A DNA stretch of 55,225 nt from SVQP01 sp045658965 (GCA_045658965.1 JAZOVZ010000062.1:1-55225), one strand, 5' to 3'; positions 7,302 through 15,192 are shown, counted from the first letter of the stretch. The notes: generated by a model not told the origin, from the sequence alone. Translations and numbers: made by a program.

Positions 7302-8300
7302 TTATTCCCATTCAATGGTTCCCGTGGGCTTGGGCGTCAGGTCATACAGAACTCTGTTGATACCCTCAACCTCGCCCGTGATTCTTGCGGTGATCTTATG
7401 CAGCACGGCATAGGGGATCTCCTCGATGGTGGCGGTCATTGCATCCTTGGTATTGACCGCGCGGATGATTGCGGGCCAGCCCTCGTAGCGGCTGTCTTCC
7501 TTGACGCCTACGCTCTTGATATCGGGGATAGCAATGAAATACTGCCAAACGGTTTCTGCCAAGCCTGCGTTGTCAAATTCCTCGCGCAGGATCGCGTCAG
7601 CCTCGCGCAGCGCGTGCAGGCGATCACGGGGGATCGCGCCCAGGCAGCGTACGCCAAGACCGGGACCGGGGAAGGGCTGACGGTAAACCATCTTGTGAGG
7701 CAGACCCAGTGCTTCGCCTACCACTCTGACCTCGTCCTTGAACAGCAGCTTGATGGGCTCAACCAGCTCAAACTGCAGATCCTCGGGCAAGCCTCCTACG
7801 TTGTGGTGCGACTTGACTGCCTTTTTGCCCTCTGCAGCCTTGATGCTCTCCAGGATATCGGGGTAAATGGTGCCCTGTGCCAGGAAGGAGATACCCTCCA
7901 GCTTGGAAGCCTCTTCAGCAAACACGTTGATAAACTCTGCGCCGATGATCTTTCTCTTCTTTTCGGGCTCTGCCACGCCGGAGAGCAGATCGAGGAAGCG
8001 GTCGGTTGCGTCGATATAGACGAGGTTAGCGTCCAGCTCCTTGCCGAAAATGTCAACAACCTGCTCGCTCTCGCCCTTACGCATCAGACCGTGGTTGACG
8101 TGTACGCAGACAAGCTGCTTGCCGATCGCCTTGATCAGAAGTGCGGCAACGACAGAGCTGTCTACACCGCCGGAGAGTGCCAACAATACCTTTTTGTCGC
8201 CCACCTGTGCGCGAACCTCGGCTACCTGCTCATCAATAAAAGCCTGCGCCAGCTCGGGGGTGGTAATGCGAACCATAGATTCGGGACGAACGTTGCTCAT
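7302..8300 (-). CDS. guaA: GMP synthase, ATP-pyrophosphatase and dimerisation subunit (no glutaminase domain)
   Basis: 332 residues corresponding only to the C-terminal two thirds of the usual ~510-residue GuaA. The PP-loop S-G-G-V-D-S-S (43-49) activates XMP with ATP. The C-terminal dimerisation domain ends in the canonical K-P-P/T-G-T-I-E-W-E motif (here P-K-P-T-G-T-I-E-W-E). The enzyme aminates XMP to GMP. The class I glutaminase domain is absent, so ammonia must come from a separate subunit encoded elsewhere or from free ammonia. The ATG at 8300 follows CAAGGAGG. The upstream in-frame extension overlaps the promoter and is rejected. The array and the four-helix-bundle gene follow on the same strand. 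Confidence 0.93.
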   Translation of the reverse strand: MSNVRPESMVRITTPELAQAFIDEQVAEVRAQVGDKKVLLALSGGVDSSVVAALLIKAIGKQLVCVHVNHGLMRKGESEQVVDIFGKELDANLVYIDATDRFLDLLSGVAEPEKKRKIIGAEFINVFAEEASKLEGISFLAQGTIYPDILESIKAAEGKKAVKSHHNVGGLPEDLQFELVEPIKLLFKDEVRVVGEALGLPHKMVYRQPFPGPGLGVRCLGAIPRDRLHALREADAILREEFDNAGLAETVWQYFIAIPDIKSVGVKEDSRYEGWPAIIRAVNTKDAMTATIEEIPYAVLHKITARITGEVEGINRVLYDLTPKPTGTIEWE

Positions 8301-8359
8301 AAAAATCCTCCTTGAACGGGATGCGTACATATCGTATCCTGGATTGAAAATATATAAAA

Positions 8360-8388
8360 ATTTTATCAAAAAATCTGCGAAAAATCAA
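8360..8388 (-). promoter_or_regulatory. Promoter of guaA, embedded in the upstream terminator
   Basis: Minus strand TTGATT (8388-8383), 17 bases, TAAAAT (8365-8360). The -35 box and spacer coincide with the loop and one arm of the terminator hairpin at 8369-8408. Confidence 0.65.
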
Positions 8389-8408
8389 GAGGTTTTTCGC
8401 AGATTTTT
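8369..8408. terminator. Terminator after the YfcE-like gene
   Basis: A perfect 16-bp stem (AAAAATCTGCGAAAAA and complement) with an 8-base loop. A and T runs are built into the stem, so it can act on either strand; on the minus strand it follows the phosphoesterase gene by 8 bases. Confidence 0.85.
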
Positions 8409-8415
8409 GGACTTG

Positions 8416-8946
8416 TCACACACTTTTTTTGAAAATGATGCCGCCTGCAAGATCGTAAGCCGTAAAGGTGCGGTTCTCGTAAAGCATATAGGTGGGGGGA
8501 TTGCCGCCCTTGGGGATGGTGACCGAGCCGGGATTGAACACGTAAAGCCCGTTCTCCTCGTGGTGCTCGACTACGTGCGTGTGCCCGTACAGTACCACCG
8601 TGCCGGGGGCAAGGTCGGGCAGGTCGTGGTGACCGTGGTGCAAATAAAGGGTCAGGTCGCCGTCGGTCAAGGTTTTGCTCGCGGTCAGCACGTCAAAATC
8701 CAGTACCATGCCGTCCACCTCGGCGTCGCAGTTGCCGCGCACGCAGATGATCTTGTCGGCAATGGCATTGAGCATGGGGATCACCTTTTTGGGCGCATAT
8801 CCCTCGGGCAGATCATTGCGCGGGCCGTGGTATAGCACGTCGCCCAGCAGCACCAGTTTGTCTGCGCCGCAATTTTGAAAGACCTCGCAAAGCTTGGCGC
8901 AGGAAAGCGCACCGCCGTGCAGATCGGATGCAATGAGTAGTTTCAT
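8416..8946 (-). CDS. YfcE/MJ0936 family metallophosphodiesterase
   Basis: 176 residues, normal for the family. Metal-binding motifs are complete: S-D-L-H-G (Asp8, His10), L-G-D-V-L-Y-H-G, R-G-N-C-D, H-H-G-H, and Y-G-H-T-H followed by N-P-G-S-V. Such enzymes hydrolyse phosphodiesters with two Mn2+ ions in the cytoplasm; the physiological substrate is generally not known. The ATG at 8946 has ACGGAGAAC upstream. The open frame further upstream runs through repeated non-coding sequence and is rejected. Confidence 0.9.
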   Translation of the reverse strand: MKLLIASDLHGGALSCAKLCEVFQNCGADKLVLLGDVLYHGPRNDLPEGYAPKKVIPMLNAIADKIICVRGNCDAEVDGMVLDFDVLTASKTLTDGDLTLYLHHGHHDLPDLAPGTVVLYGHTHVVEHHEENGLYVFNPGSVTIPKGGNPPTYMLYENRTFTAYDLAGGIIFKKSV

Positions 8947-9035
8947 GATTTGTTCTCCGTTTTTTGATAATCGTTGATTTATGATGTGTAGGGGCGTGCA
9001 TTGCACGTCCGAAACAAGCGCGGTGCCCCGATGTG

Positions 9036-9097
9036 CACGACACAGGGGACAGTCCCGCAGTAACATGTCCTACGGACACGACACAGGGGACAGTCCC
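9036..9097. repeat. Short tandem repeat in the gap upstream of the YfcE-like gene
   Basis: A 21-base stretch beginning CACGACACAGGGGACAGTCC occurs twice with a 41-base period (9036-9056 and 9077-9097). Sequences resembling it (GGGGACAG, GCACGTCCGA) recur nearby at 8995-9015 and 9108-9122. The rest of the gap (8947-9142) shows no gene. Confidence 0.6.
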
Positions 9098-9142
9098 CGG
9101 TATCGTTTGCACGTCCGAGCCGAACACGGTGGACGACCCGAT

Positions 9143-9643
9143 TTATTCCTTCACCAGCACCTTGGTAATCTCGCAGATATAGACGCGGTGGAAATCGTCG
9201 ATGGGGTAGTTTTTGAGCAGCGCGGGATCGAGAAAATTCTGCTTTTTGAGGTCATCCACGTAAAGCTTTTTGCATTCCAGCACCATACGCGCCTGTGCGA
9301 TATAGGGAACTTCACCGTCAAATACGGGGGTCAAGCCGGTTGCGGCGTATTTGTCTAAGTCGCGTCCGCTCTTTGTACCGCAGAGCTTGAGTGCGTCGCG
9401 CCATTCGGTGTCAAAAAAGGTCAGGGAAAGCGTGTCGGCAGCTTCGCAAAACTCATACGTATAGCGTTGCGGACGCACGAAGCACACCGCGATCGGTTTA
9501 TTCCACAGAATGCCAAGGCAGCCCCAGGACGCGGTCATGGAGTTGGGCGTGCCGTCTTTGGCAGCCGTGATCAGCATCCAGTCCTTGTCGATGGCTTTGA
9601 ATACGTTATCGTTTATCTCATAAGGGGAAATTTCACGGAACAT
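9143..9643 (-). CDS. Flavin reductase-like FMN-binding protein
   Basis: 166 residues matching the flavin reductase-like split-barrel fold. It has D-W-M-L-I-T-A near residue 22, then D-G-T-P-N-S-M-T-A-S-W-G-C-L-G-I-L-W-N-K-P, and the family's R-P-Q-R-Y-T-Y-E. It probably binds FMN and reduces flavin or a small electrophile with NAD(P)H in the cytoplasm; the partner is not known. Two ATGs lie in tandem at 9646 and 9643. The second is chosen because TGGAGG is then six bases upstream. It follows birA by 16 bases and is likely co-transcribed. Confidence 0.82.
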   Translation of the reverse strand: MFREISPYEINDNVFKAIDKDWMLITAAKDGTPNSMTASWGCLGILWNKPIAVCFVRPQRYTYEFCEAADTLSLTFFDTEWRDALKLCGTKSGRDLDKYAATGLTPVFDGEVPYIAQARMVLECKKLYVDDLKKQNFLDPALLKNYPIDDFHRVYICEITKVLVKE

Positions 9644-9659
9644 CATGTACCTCCAAAAA

Positions 9660-10415
9660 TCAGGATTTGTAAAATGGCGAGGTTGGATCGGTTGCGCTGA
9701 TGCTGACCTCTCCTGCATACAGAGTATGCTGTGCGCCGTCGTCTTTGATCACAAGCAAAGCACCCGTATCGTCAATGCCGTGCACCGTGGCAGGGAAACG
9801 ATCCTTGGCGGTGATGCACTCGACGCGCATACCCGAGAGCAAAAAGCGGTCGCGGTATCCCTCTAACCAAAGCGTATTATCACCGCTTTGCAGGTACGGG
9901 GTCAGGCGGTCGCAAATGCAAAGCGCCAACGCTTCGGGATCGATCTTTGCCTGCAGACTGCCGGCAATGCCCGAAATTTCGGCAGGGAAGTCCTTGGTGG
10001 TCAGATTGATGCCGATGCCGATGGCAACAGCCGTGCCGTGCTCCGTGCCGAAGGACTCGCACAGAATGCCGCACACCTTGCGTCCGCCAAGATAGAGGTC
10101 GTTGACCCATTTGATGCGCGGATGAACGCCGCACAGCTGCTCGATTGCCATAGCGGCGGCAAGTGCGGTCGCGCAGGTCAGTCCCCCAATCTCCGAGATG
10201 GGGCGGTCGGGGTAATAGAGCAGCGTGGCGTAAAGCCCCGTGCCGTCGGGCGAATAAAAGCTGCGCCCCATGCGCCCGCGCCCCGCGGTCTGCGCACGCG
10301 CAATGATCAGGGTATTTTCCCCCGCGCCCGCCGCAGCAATACGCCGTGCCTCGGTGTTGGTAGAATCTATTTGGTCGTAGCGCACAACGCGCAAGGAGCT
10401 TTCAAAACCGTTCAC
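9660..10415 (-). CDS. birA: Biotin--[acetyl-CoA-carboxylase] ligase, monofunctional
   Basis: 251 residues with the ligase domain only. G-R-G-R-M-G-R-S (45-52) binds biotinyl-AMP, K-W-V-N-D (102-106) holds the catalytic lysine region, and the C-terminal SH3-like domain has G-I-D-D-T-G-A-L-L-V. No N-terminal helix-turn-helix is present, so it is not expected to repress biotin genes, unlike E. coli BirA. It attaches biotin to carboxylase carrier proteins. The start codon is GTG at 10415 with CGGAGGTG upstream. It leads a two-gene unit with the flavin reductase-like gene and has its own promoter. Confidence 0.94.
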   Translation of the reverse strand: MNGFESSLRVVRYDQIDSTNTEARRIAAAGAGENTLIIARAQTAGRGRMGRSFYSPDGTGLYATLLYYPDRPISEIGGLTCATALAAAMAIEQLCGVHPRIKWVNDLYLGGRKVCGILCESFGTEHGTAVAIGIGINLTTKDFPAEISGIAGSLQAKIDPEALALCICDRLTPYLQSGDNTLWLEGYRDRFLLSGMRVECITAKDRFPATVHGIDDTGALLVIKDDGAQHTLYAGEVSISATDPTSPFYKS

Positions 10416-10446
10416 AGCCGCTCACCTCCGTTGATTTTCTGTTTAC

Positions 10447-10475
10447 AGTATAGCATAAATTCGGTGTTGAGTCAA
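10447..10475 (-). promoter_or_regulatory. Promoter of birA
   Basis: Minus strand TTGACT (10475-10470), 17-base spacer, TATACT (10452-10447). Confidence 0.8.
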
Positions 10476-10500
10476 GGGGAAATGCGCCGCGCCTCAATCG

Positions 10501-10560
10501 GTAGGGCGGGGGCTTGCTCCCGCAGCATCTCAATTGGTAGGGCGGGGGCTTGCTGCCGCC
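10501..10560. repeat. Two copies of a TAGGGCGGGGGCTTGCT repeat
   Basis: GTAGGGCGGGGGCTTGCT is found at 10501 and again at 10537, each continuing into a CCCGC or GCCGC arm that can pair with the GCGGG before it. A related copy is at 3835-3862. They lie between divergent birA and the FKBP-like lipoprotein gene, with nothing else coding in the gap. Confidence 0.65.
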
Positions 10561-10651
10561 GCACCCGATCCCCTTGTAGGGACAGGCGTCCTCGACTGTC
10601 CGCGCATGGGCACGCTATCGTGACAGAATTTTGAACTTTCTTTTATATCTC

Positions 10652-10680
10652 TTGACTTTTTAGCGGCATTGGTGTATGAT
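10652..10680 (+). promoter_or_regulatory. Promoter of the FKBP-like lipoprotein gene
   Basis: TTGACT, 17 bases, TATGAT. Transcription should begin near 10687, leaving a leader of about 28 bases. Confidence 0.8.
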
Positions 10681-10714
10681 ATTGAAGTATTATAATATGA
10701 AAGTGAGAATATTC

Positions 10715-11998
10715 ATGAACAAGTATATGAAAATCGCGCTTGTCTGCGGTGCGCTTGCGGCTTGCATGCTGCTTAGCGCATGCGGTCAGTTTGGCGGCGG
10801 CAGAGAGCAGATCGACAACGTGCTGGACAAGATCTACGGCACGAACGCACCCGAAACCACAGCCCCCGAGGGCAGTACCGAGGCATCCAAGCCCGAGCCC
10901 GTGGTGCGCTACGATTACATGACCAACGACATGAGCGCGTTTGTGACGCTGGATAAGGCGCAGTACGCTGCTTTTGAGATCAACGTGGGTAAGGACTATA
11001 TCGTCACCGACGAGATCATTGAGCAGCAGCTCAAGAGCATGATGTACAAGTACGCAACCGCTACTAACGGTACCACGCAGGTCAAGGATCAGCCCATTCG
11101 CTACGGCGATAAGGCGTACATCTACTACCGCGGTGAGGTGGACGGCGTTGCGTTTGACGGCGGCTCTAACATGGATGACAAGACCCCTTACGGACTTGGC
11201 ATCGGCTCGGGCAGCTTTATCCCCGGCTTTGAAGAGGGGCTGATCGGTGTTGTGCCGAACGAAACAAGCAAGGATAATCCCTATCCCGTGCACGTGACCT
11301 TCCCCGAAAACTACAAGGAAGACCTTGCGGGCAAGGACGCGATCTTTTACGTGGTCGTTGAGTACGTAGTGCAGTATGATGTCCCCGAACTGACCGACAA
11401 GTTTGTGGAGGAAACGCTTAAGTATAAGCACGAGGGCGAGGATCTGCCCGACGTGGAGGGCGCTTTGGTGGATGCGTACAAGGCAAGCATCAAGAAGAGC
11501 ATGGAAGAATCCGCACTTGCAGCTGCAGAGCAGGAGGCGTATGCACGCGCTATGGAGCAGTTGATGGGCAAGCTGACCTTTACCGCTTATCCCGAGGGAG
11601 AGGTCGAGTCGTATTACAATTCCTATATCAAGGAGTTTGAATCCTATTACGCATACTATAAGACGCTGTACGGCTATTCCTCGCTGGACGAGTTTGCCGT
11701 GGACTACATGGGACTTGAAAAGGGAGCTGACTGGAAGGCTGAGCTGACCAAGCAGTGCCAAAAGACGGTGCAGCAGAGCATTTTGGTGCACGCGATTGCC
11801 GAGGTCGAGGGCATTGAGCAGATTTCCGACGAGGAGTTCAAGGCAGAGCTTGACTATCTGGTAGAGTACTACAAGCAGTATAACTATACCGCCGAGTATA
11901 TCCGCGAGCAGATGGGCGACGACGCCATCAAGGAAAGCGCACTGTTCGGCAAGATCGAAAAGCTGATCATGGAGCGCATTACCATTAAGTACGAATAA
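10715..11998 (+). CDS. Trigger-factor-like FKBP-type peptidyl-prolyl isomerase lipoprotein
   Basis: 427 residues. The N-terminus has a lipoprotein signal with lipobox L-S-A-C (Cys23), followed by an acidic Thr/Pro-rich linker. An FKBP-type domain spans roughly residues 130-215 (Y-G-D-K-A-Y-I-Y-Y-R-G, G-S-F-I-P-G-F-E-E-G-L-I-G). The rest is helical and Glu/Lys/Tyr-rich, like the trigger factor C-terminal chaperone arms. It should fold or hold exported proteins at the outer face of the membrane, as PrsA does in other Firmicutes, though by a different fold. The start at 10715 is chosen because an earlier in-frame ATG at 10697 lies only ten bases past the predicted transcription start. It is monocistronic. 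Confidence 0.85.
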   Translation: MNKYMKIALVCGALAACMLLSACGQFGGGREQIDNVLDKIYGTNAPETTAPEGSTEASKPEPVVRYDYMTNDMSAFVTLDKAQYAAFEINVGKDYIVTDEIIEQQLKSMMYKYATATNGTTQVKDQPIRYGDKAYIYYRGEVDGVAFDGGSNMDDKTPYGLGIGSGSFIPGFEEGLIGVVPNETSKDNPYPVHVTFPENYKEDLAGKDAIFYVVVEYVVQYDVPELTDKFVEETLKYKHEGEDLPDVEGALVDAYKASIKKSMEESALAAAEQEAYARAMEQLMGKLTFTAYPEGEVESYYNSYIKEFESYYAYYKTLYGYSSLDEFAVDYMGLEKGADWKAELTKQCQKTVQQSILVHAIAEVEGIEQISDEEFKAELDYLVEYYKQYNYTAEYIREQMGDDAIKESALFGKIEKLIMERITIKYE

Positions 11999-12012
11999 GT
12001 CAATACAATCAG

Positions 12013-12041
12013 AGGCAGCACCCACGGGTGCTGCCTTTTTT
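12013..12041 (+). terminator. Terminator after the FKBP-like lipoprotein gene
   Basis: Stem AGGCAGCACC/GGTGCTGCCT with a CACG loop, then six T. Its 22-base core is identical to the terminator at 13933-13975. Confidence 0.9.
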
Positions 12042-12088
12042 CTTGCGATGGACATTTTGCCGAAAATGTTTAAACTCGCCCGGGGGTA

Positions 12089-12117
12089 TTGCGCATTCGT
12101 AAAGAATGTGATACAAT
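12089..12117 (+). promoter_or_regulatory. Promoter of the LamG-like protein gene
   Basis: TTGCGC, 17 bases, TACAAT. The spacer contains the palindrome CATTC-GTAAA-GAATG. The leader has a small AGCC-GCAAA-GGCT hairpin followed by GATACCGA. Spacer and downstream word resemble the promoters at 52461 and 53262. Confidence 0.7.
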
Positions 12118-12175
12118 GAACACATAGCCGCAAAGGCTGATACCGAAATATTGTTTACAACGAAAGGATGAAAGC

Positions 12176-13915
12176 ATGAAAACGATCAATCGTATTTTGT
12201 CTGCTCTTTTGGCACTTGTGCTTGGCATGGCGGTACTCTCTCTGTCTGCTTTTGCAGAGGAAGAGGAGAGCGAAAACGAGGTTGCCGCACACTGGAAGTT
12301 TCAAAATGAGCCCGGCTGCTATGAGGGCAGCGTAGAGGATGATAATCTGACCATCATTGACTTGACCGGCAACGGCAACGATCTCGAGGTCCGCTTTGAG
12401 GGATTTGGCAATCAGCTGGATATCTTCCAATGGGATGAGGGTGTGACCTTTGGCGCGGATAACGCTTATACGGCAAGCTCCTCGCTTCGCTTCGGCAACA
12501 CCTGGGATCTGGCAAAATCCGTAGACCCCTACGATTCCTCCAAAACCACCTACACCGGCGCATATACGTCGGGCAAGTATTTTCAGACCGTTGACGCCGC
12601 TCCCTTGAACATGGTGGACAGCACGGAAGGCTGGACGGTTGAGGTCATTTTTAAGATCGACGGAGAATGGAATAACAACTATAACCGTTATACCGGTATT
12701 TTCTCCCGTCAAGGCTTGGTAGAAAGCCTGAACGAGCCCTCCTTCTCCATGGCGTTGACTGAGCACATTACCGGCTCCTCGGATGGATATATCAGCACCG
12801 ACGGTACGGTAGGCTTGCAGTATCTGCACGTGGACGCAGAGGAGGCGATGACCAATTATGAGATCATGAACGGCCAGATCTACGGTGAGCAATGGTATCA
12901 CTACATGGTGACCAGCGACGGCACGTATACCGAAATATACGTCAACGGCAAGCAGGTGTATGCCGCTGCCAAGAACAACGAGCTGTTCTCCACCGATGAT
13001 TTCTTCGGCTGGGAGGTAGGCGTAGGCAGAAAGTCGGGCGAGGGCGAGGTGCATATGAATACCGTGCACCCCGAGGGTATGATCCGCCGTCTGTTCTGCG
13101 GCTCTATTGCAGAGATCCGTTTCACCATGAACTATCTGGATATTGAAGAATCTCTTTATTACAAAAGCGAAATTGGTACCGGTGACTCTGCAGGCAGCTC
13201 CGGTGAGCCGATGCTGGCACAGAACAACGTGTATAATTACTGGACCGAGCAGCTGATCAACGATGCCTATATGGCACCGAGCCAAACCGTCATCGAGGCA
13301 ACCGAGGAGGGTGCGCGTCTGACCGGTGTGACAGCGGACGTGCCCGATCCGCACGTGACCATCAATCTGAAAAAGTACGCGTCGCAGGTCAATGCCCAGC
13401 CGCTTTCGTGCGAGGAATATACGTATATGGTCATCAAGGCTAAGGCTGCGGGAACTACAGGAGAATGTGAGCTTTATGCTTCCAGTGCGCAAGCCGTTGC
13501 GGATATTGTTCCGGGATATTGCGAGCCGAACGGGGAATGGCAGTATATGATCTTTGATCTGAGCTATTGTAACGGCTGGCTTGCCGACGGCACGCCCATT
13601 ACGGTGCGCCTTGACTGGGCAATTGAGTACGAGGGTGCAGCAGAAGATGCATACATGACTGTTGGTGAGATCGCGCTCTTTAAGACCGAGGAGGAGGCGT
13701 ATGCGCACGCAGGCGAGGAGATCACCACAGCGCCCCAAAAGACCGAGGCACCCGAAACCGAGGCACCCGAAACCGAGGCGCCCACGACCGCTGCTCCTGC
13801 AACCGAAGCAGAGACTGAAACAGAGAAGGGCGGCTGTAAGTCCGCAATGGCATCTGCCGCACTTGCAGCAGTCATTGCTCTTGGCGCACTGACTTTGGGC
13901 AAGAAGAAGGATTGA
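12176..13915 (+). CDS. Secreted LamG/concanavalin-like domain protein with Cys-containing C-terminal tail
   Basis: 579 residues. A signal peptide (residues 1-27, ending S-A-F-A) is followed by a jelly-roll lectin-like domain at about 35-330: A-A-H-W-K-F, D-L-T-G-N-G-N-D-L, W-T-V-E-V-I-F-K-I, W-Y-H-Y-M-V-T-S-D-G. A second beta-rich domain (about 345-515) may bind carbohydrate. A linker of repeated T-E-A-P-E follows, then K-G-G-C-K-S, a hydrophobic segment and K-K-K-D. The tail is built like a C-terminal sorting signal but lacks LPxTG. The protein is presumably displayed on the cell surface; its ligand is unknown. GAAAGGATG precedes the ATG. The gene is monocistronic. Confidence 0.75.
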   Translation: MKTINRILSALLALVLGMAVLSLSAFAEEEESENEVAAHWKFQNEPGCYEGSVEDDNLTIIDLTGNGNDLEVRFEGFGNQLDIFQWDEGVTFGADNAYTASSSLRFGNTWDLAKSVDPYDSSKTTYTGAYTSGKYFQTVDAAPLNMVDSTEGWTVEVIFKIDGEWNNNYNRYTGIFSRQGLVESLNEPSFSMALTEHITGSSDGYISTDGTVGLQYLHVDAEEAMTNYEIMNGQIYGEQWYHYMVTSDGTYTEIYVNGKQVYAAAKNNELFSTDDFFGWEVGVGRKSGEGEVHMNTVHPEGMIRRLFCGSIAEIRFTMNYLDIEESLYYKSEIGTGDSAGSSGEPMLAQNNVYNYWTEQLINDAYMAPSQTVIEATEEGARLTGVTADVPDPHVTINLKKYASQVNAQPLSCEEYTYMVIKAKAAGTTGECELYASSAQAVADIVPGYCEPNGEWQYMIFDLSYCNGWLADGTPITVRLDWAIEYEGAAEDAYMTVGEIALFKTEEEAYAHAGEEITTAPQKTEAPETEAPETEAPTTAAPATEAETETEKGGCKSAMASAALAAVIALGALTLGKKKD

Positions 13916-13932
13916 TTTTGCGTATCGATCAC

Positions 13933-13975
13933 AAAAAAGAACAGGCAGCACCCACGGGTGCTGCCTGTTCTTTTT
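13933..13975. terminator. Bidirectional terminator between the LamG-like gene and spoIVB
   Basis: A 15-bp stem (AGAACAGGCAGCACC and complement) with a CACG loop, flanked by A6 on the left and T5 on the right. It serves the two convergent genes. Confidence 0.9.
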
Positions 13976-13989
13976 GATATTAAAAAGTG

Positions 13990-15066
13990 TCACGCTGCGT
14001 TTTGCAGAGGCTGCTTTGCGGCGTTTAACATGTTTTCAATAAAGATGCCGTAGCCGGTGGCAGGGTCGTTGATCAGCACGTGGGTGACCGCGCCCACCAG
14101 CTTGCCGTTTTGAATGATGGGAGAGCCGGACATGCCCTGCACGATGCCGCCCGTTTTGGAAATCAGCGCGGGATCGGTGACCTTGACGGTAAAGCACTTG
14201 GAGCCGCTTGCACTCTTGTCGATATCCGAAATGCGGATGGTGTATTTGCAGGGACCATTTTCGTCCAGCGTGCACAGAATGTGCGCCTCGCCCTCCTTGA
14301 CCTCATTGCGGTGCGCGATGGGGAGTGCGCTTTGCTTGGAGATGGGCTTTTGCGAAAAAATGCCGAACACACCGCAATCGGTATTGGCAAGCAGCGTGCC
14401 GGTCTTGGTCGTACCGAAGTAGCCCTTGAGCTCGCCCGGCTTACCCGAAACGCCCTTTTGCACGCCGCTGATGGTCACGCTTGATACCACACCGCGCGTC
14501 ATGCCGACAAGCGCACCGCTTTCCTGGTCGCAAATGCCGTGCCCCAAGCCGCCGAACGCGCCCGTTTGGGGCTCAATGAAGGTGACCGTGCCGATGCCTG
14601 CGCCGCTATCTCTGACCCAAAGCCCGGTTTTATATCTGTTTTCGGAGACCGATTTGGCGGGGGTGAGGGTAGCCGAGTGGGATGTTCCCGCGCGTTTATA
14701 GGTCAGCGTCAGCGGACTTGCACCTGCGTCAGCAACCATAGTGCCAAACTGTGCTGCGTCTGCGATCTGTTTGCCGTTAACAGAGGTAATGACGTCGCGC
14801 GTGCGAAGCCCTGCCGCATAGGCGGGGTTGATGCTGCCGCCCTCTGCGTCCACGTCGCAAAAGCCGACCACCAGCACGCCCTCGGTCGAGAATTTCACGC
14901 CAAACGGCATGCCGCCCGGCAAGAGGCGCACCTCAGCGGTGGCTGCCGAGGCGGGAGCCGCCGATGCGGAGATCATGGGCAGATCAACGCCCAAAGCGCC
15001 CAGCATAAGGATCAGCGAGGCAGCCACCGCCGCAAAGCTTGCGATTTGTTTGATTTTGATTTTCAT
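13990..15066 (-). CDS. spoIVB: SpoIVB-type serine peptidase (S55)
   Basis: 358 residues. An N-terminal signal anchor (about 7-28) is followed by a PDZ domain (about 50-130, with A-G-L-R-T-R-D-V-I-T-S-V-N-G). The S55 protease domain has G-L-G-H-G-I (His176), V-T-D-P (Asp298) and G-M-S-G-S-P-I (Ser313). The spacing fits the catalytic triad proposed for B. subtilis SpoIVB. SpoIVB is secreted from the forespore and cleaves SpoIVFA, which activates sigma-K in the mother cell. AAAGGACG lies nine bases upstream of the chosen ATG; an earlier in-frame start has no ribosome site. The upstream promoter matches sigma-G. No sporulation neighbours (spo0A, recN) are beside it, unlike the common arrangement. 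Confidence 0.93.
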   Translation of the reverse strand: MKIKIKQIASFAAVAASLILMLGALGVDLPMISASAAPASAATAEVRLLPGGMPFGVKFSTEGVLVVGFCDVDAEGGSINPAYAAGLRTRDVITSVNGKQIADAAQFGTMVADAGASPLTLTYKRAGTSHSATLTPAKSVSENRYKTGLWVRDSGAGIGTVTFIEPQTGAFGGLGHGICDQESGALVGMTRGVVSSVTISGVQKGVSGKPGELKGYFGTTKTGTLLANTDCGVFGIFSQKPISKQSALPIAHRNEVKEGEAHILCTLDENGPCKYTIRISDIDKSASGSKCFTVKVTDPALISKTGGIVQGMSGSPIIQNGKLVGAVTHVLINDPATGYGIFIENMLNAAKQPLQNAA

Positions 15067-15112
15067 GGAAATATTCGTCCTTTGTATTGTGAATGTGGAA
15101 TGGTTCCGCATT

Positions 15113-15142
15113 TATCATGCCCGCAAGGTGGGCAAGTCATGC
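15113..15142 (-). promoter_or_regulatory. Candidate sigma-G (forespore) promoter of spoIVB
   Basis: On the minus strand GCATG (15142-15138), 18 bases, CATGATA (15119-15113). This fits the B. subtilis sigma-G consensus GMATR-N17/18-CATNNTA exactly. No TTGACA/TATAAT pair is present in this gap on that strand. Confidence 0.65.
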
Positions 15143-15164
15143 TTTGTAATAATTGTGCGAAAGG

Positions 15165-15192
15165 TTGACAAATTGAATTTTTATGATAAAAT
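15165..15192 (+). promoter_or_regulatory. Promoter of the 280-residue conserved gene
   Basis: TTGACA, 16 bases, TAAAAT. Start codon about 50 bases further on. Confidence 0.7.

Noticed and set aside
12155..13993. 612-codon minus-strand open frame opposite the LamG-like gene
   Set aside because: The composition is rich in His/Arg/Leu without domain features, and the opposite frame has a signal peptide, promoter and ribosome site.
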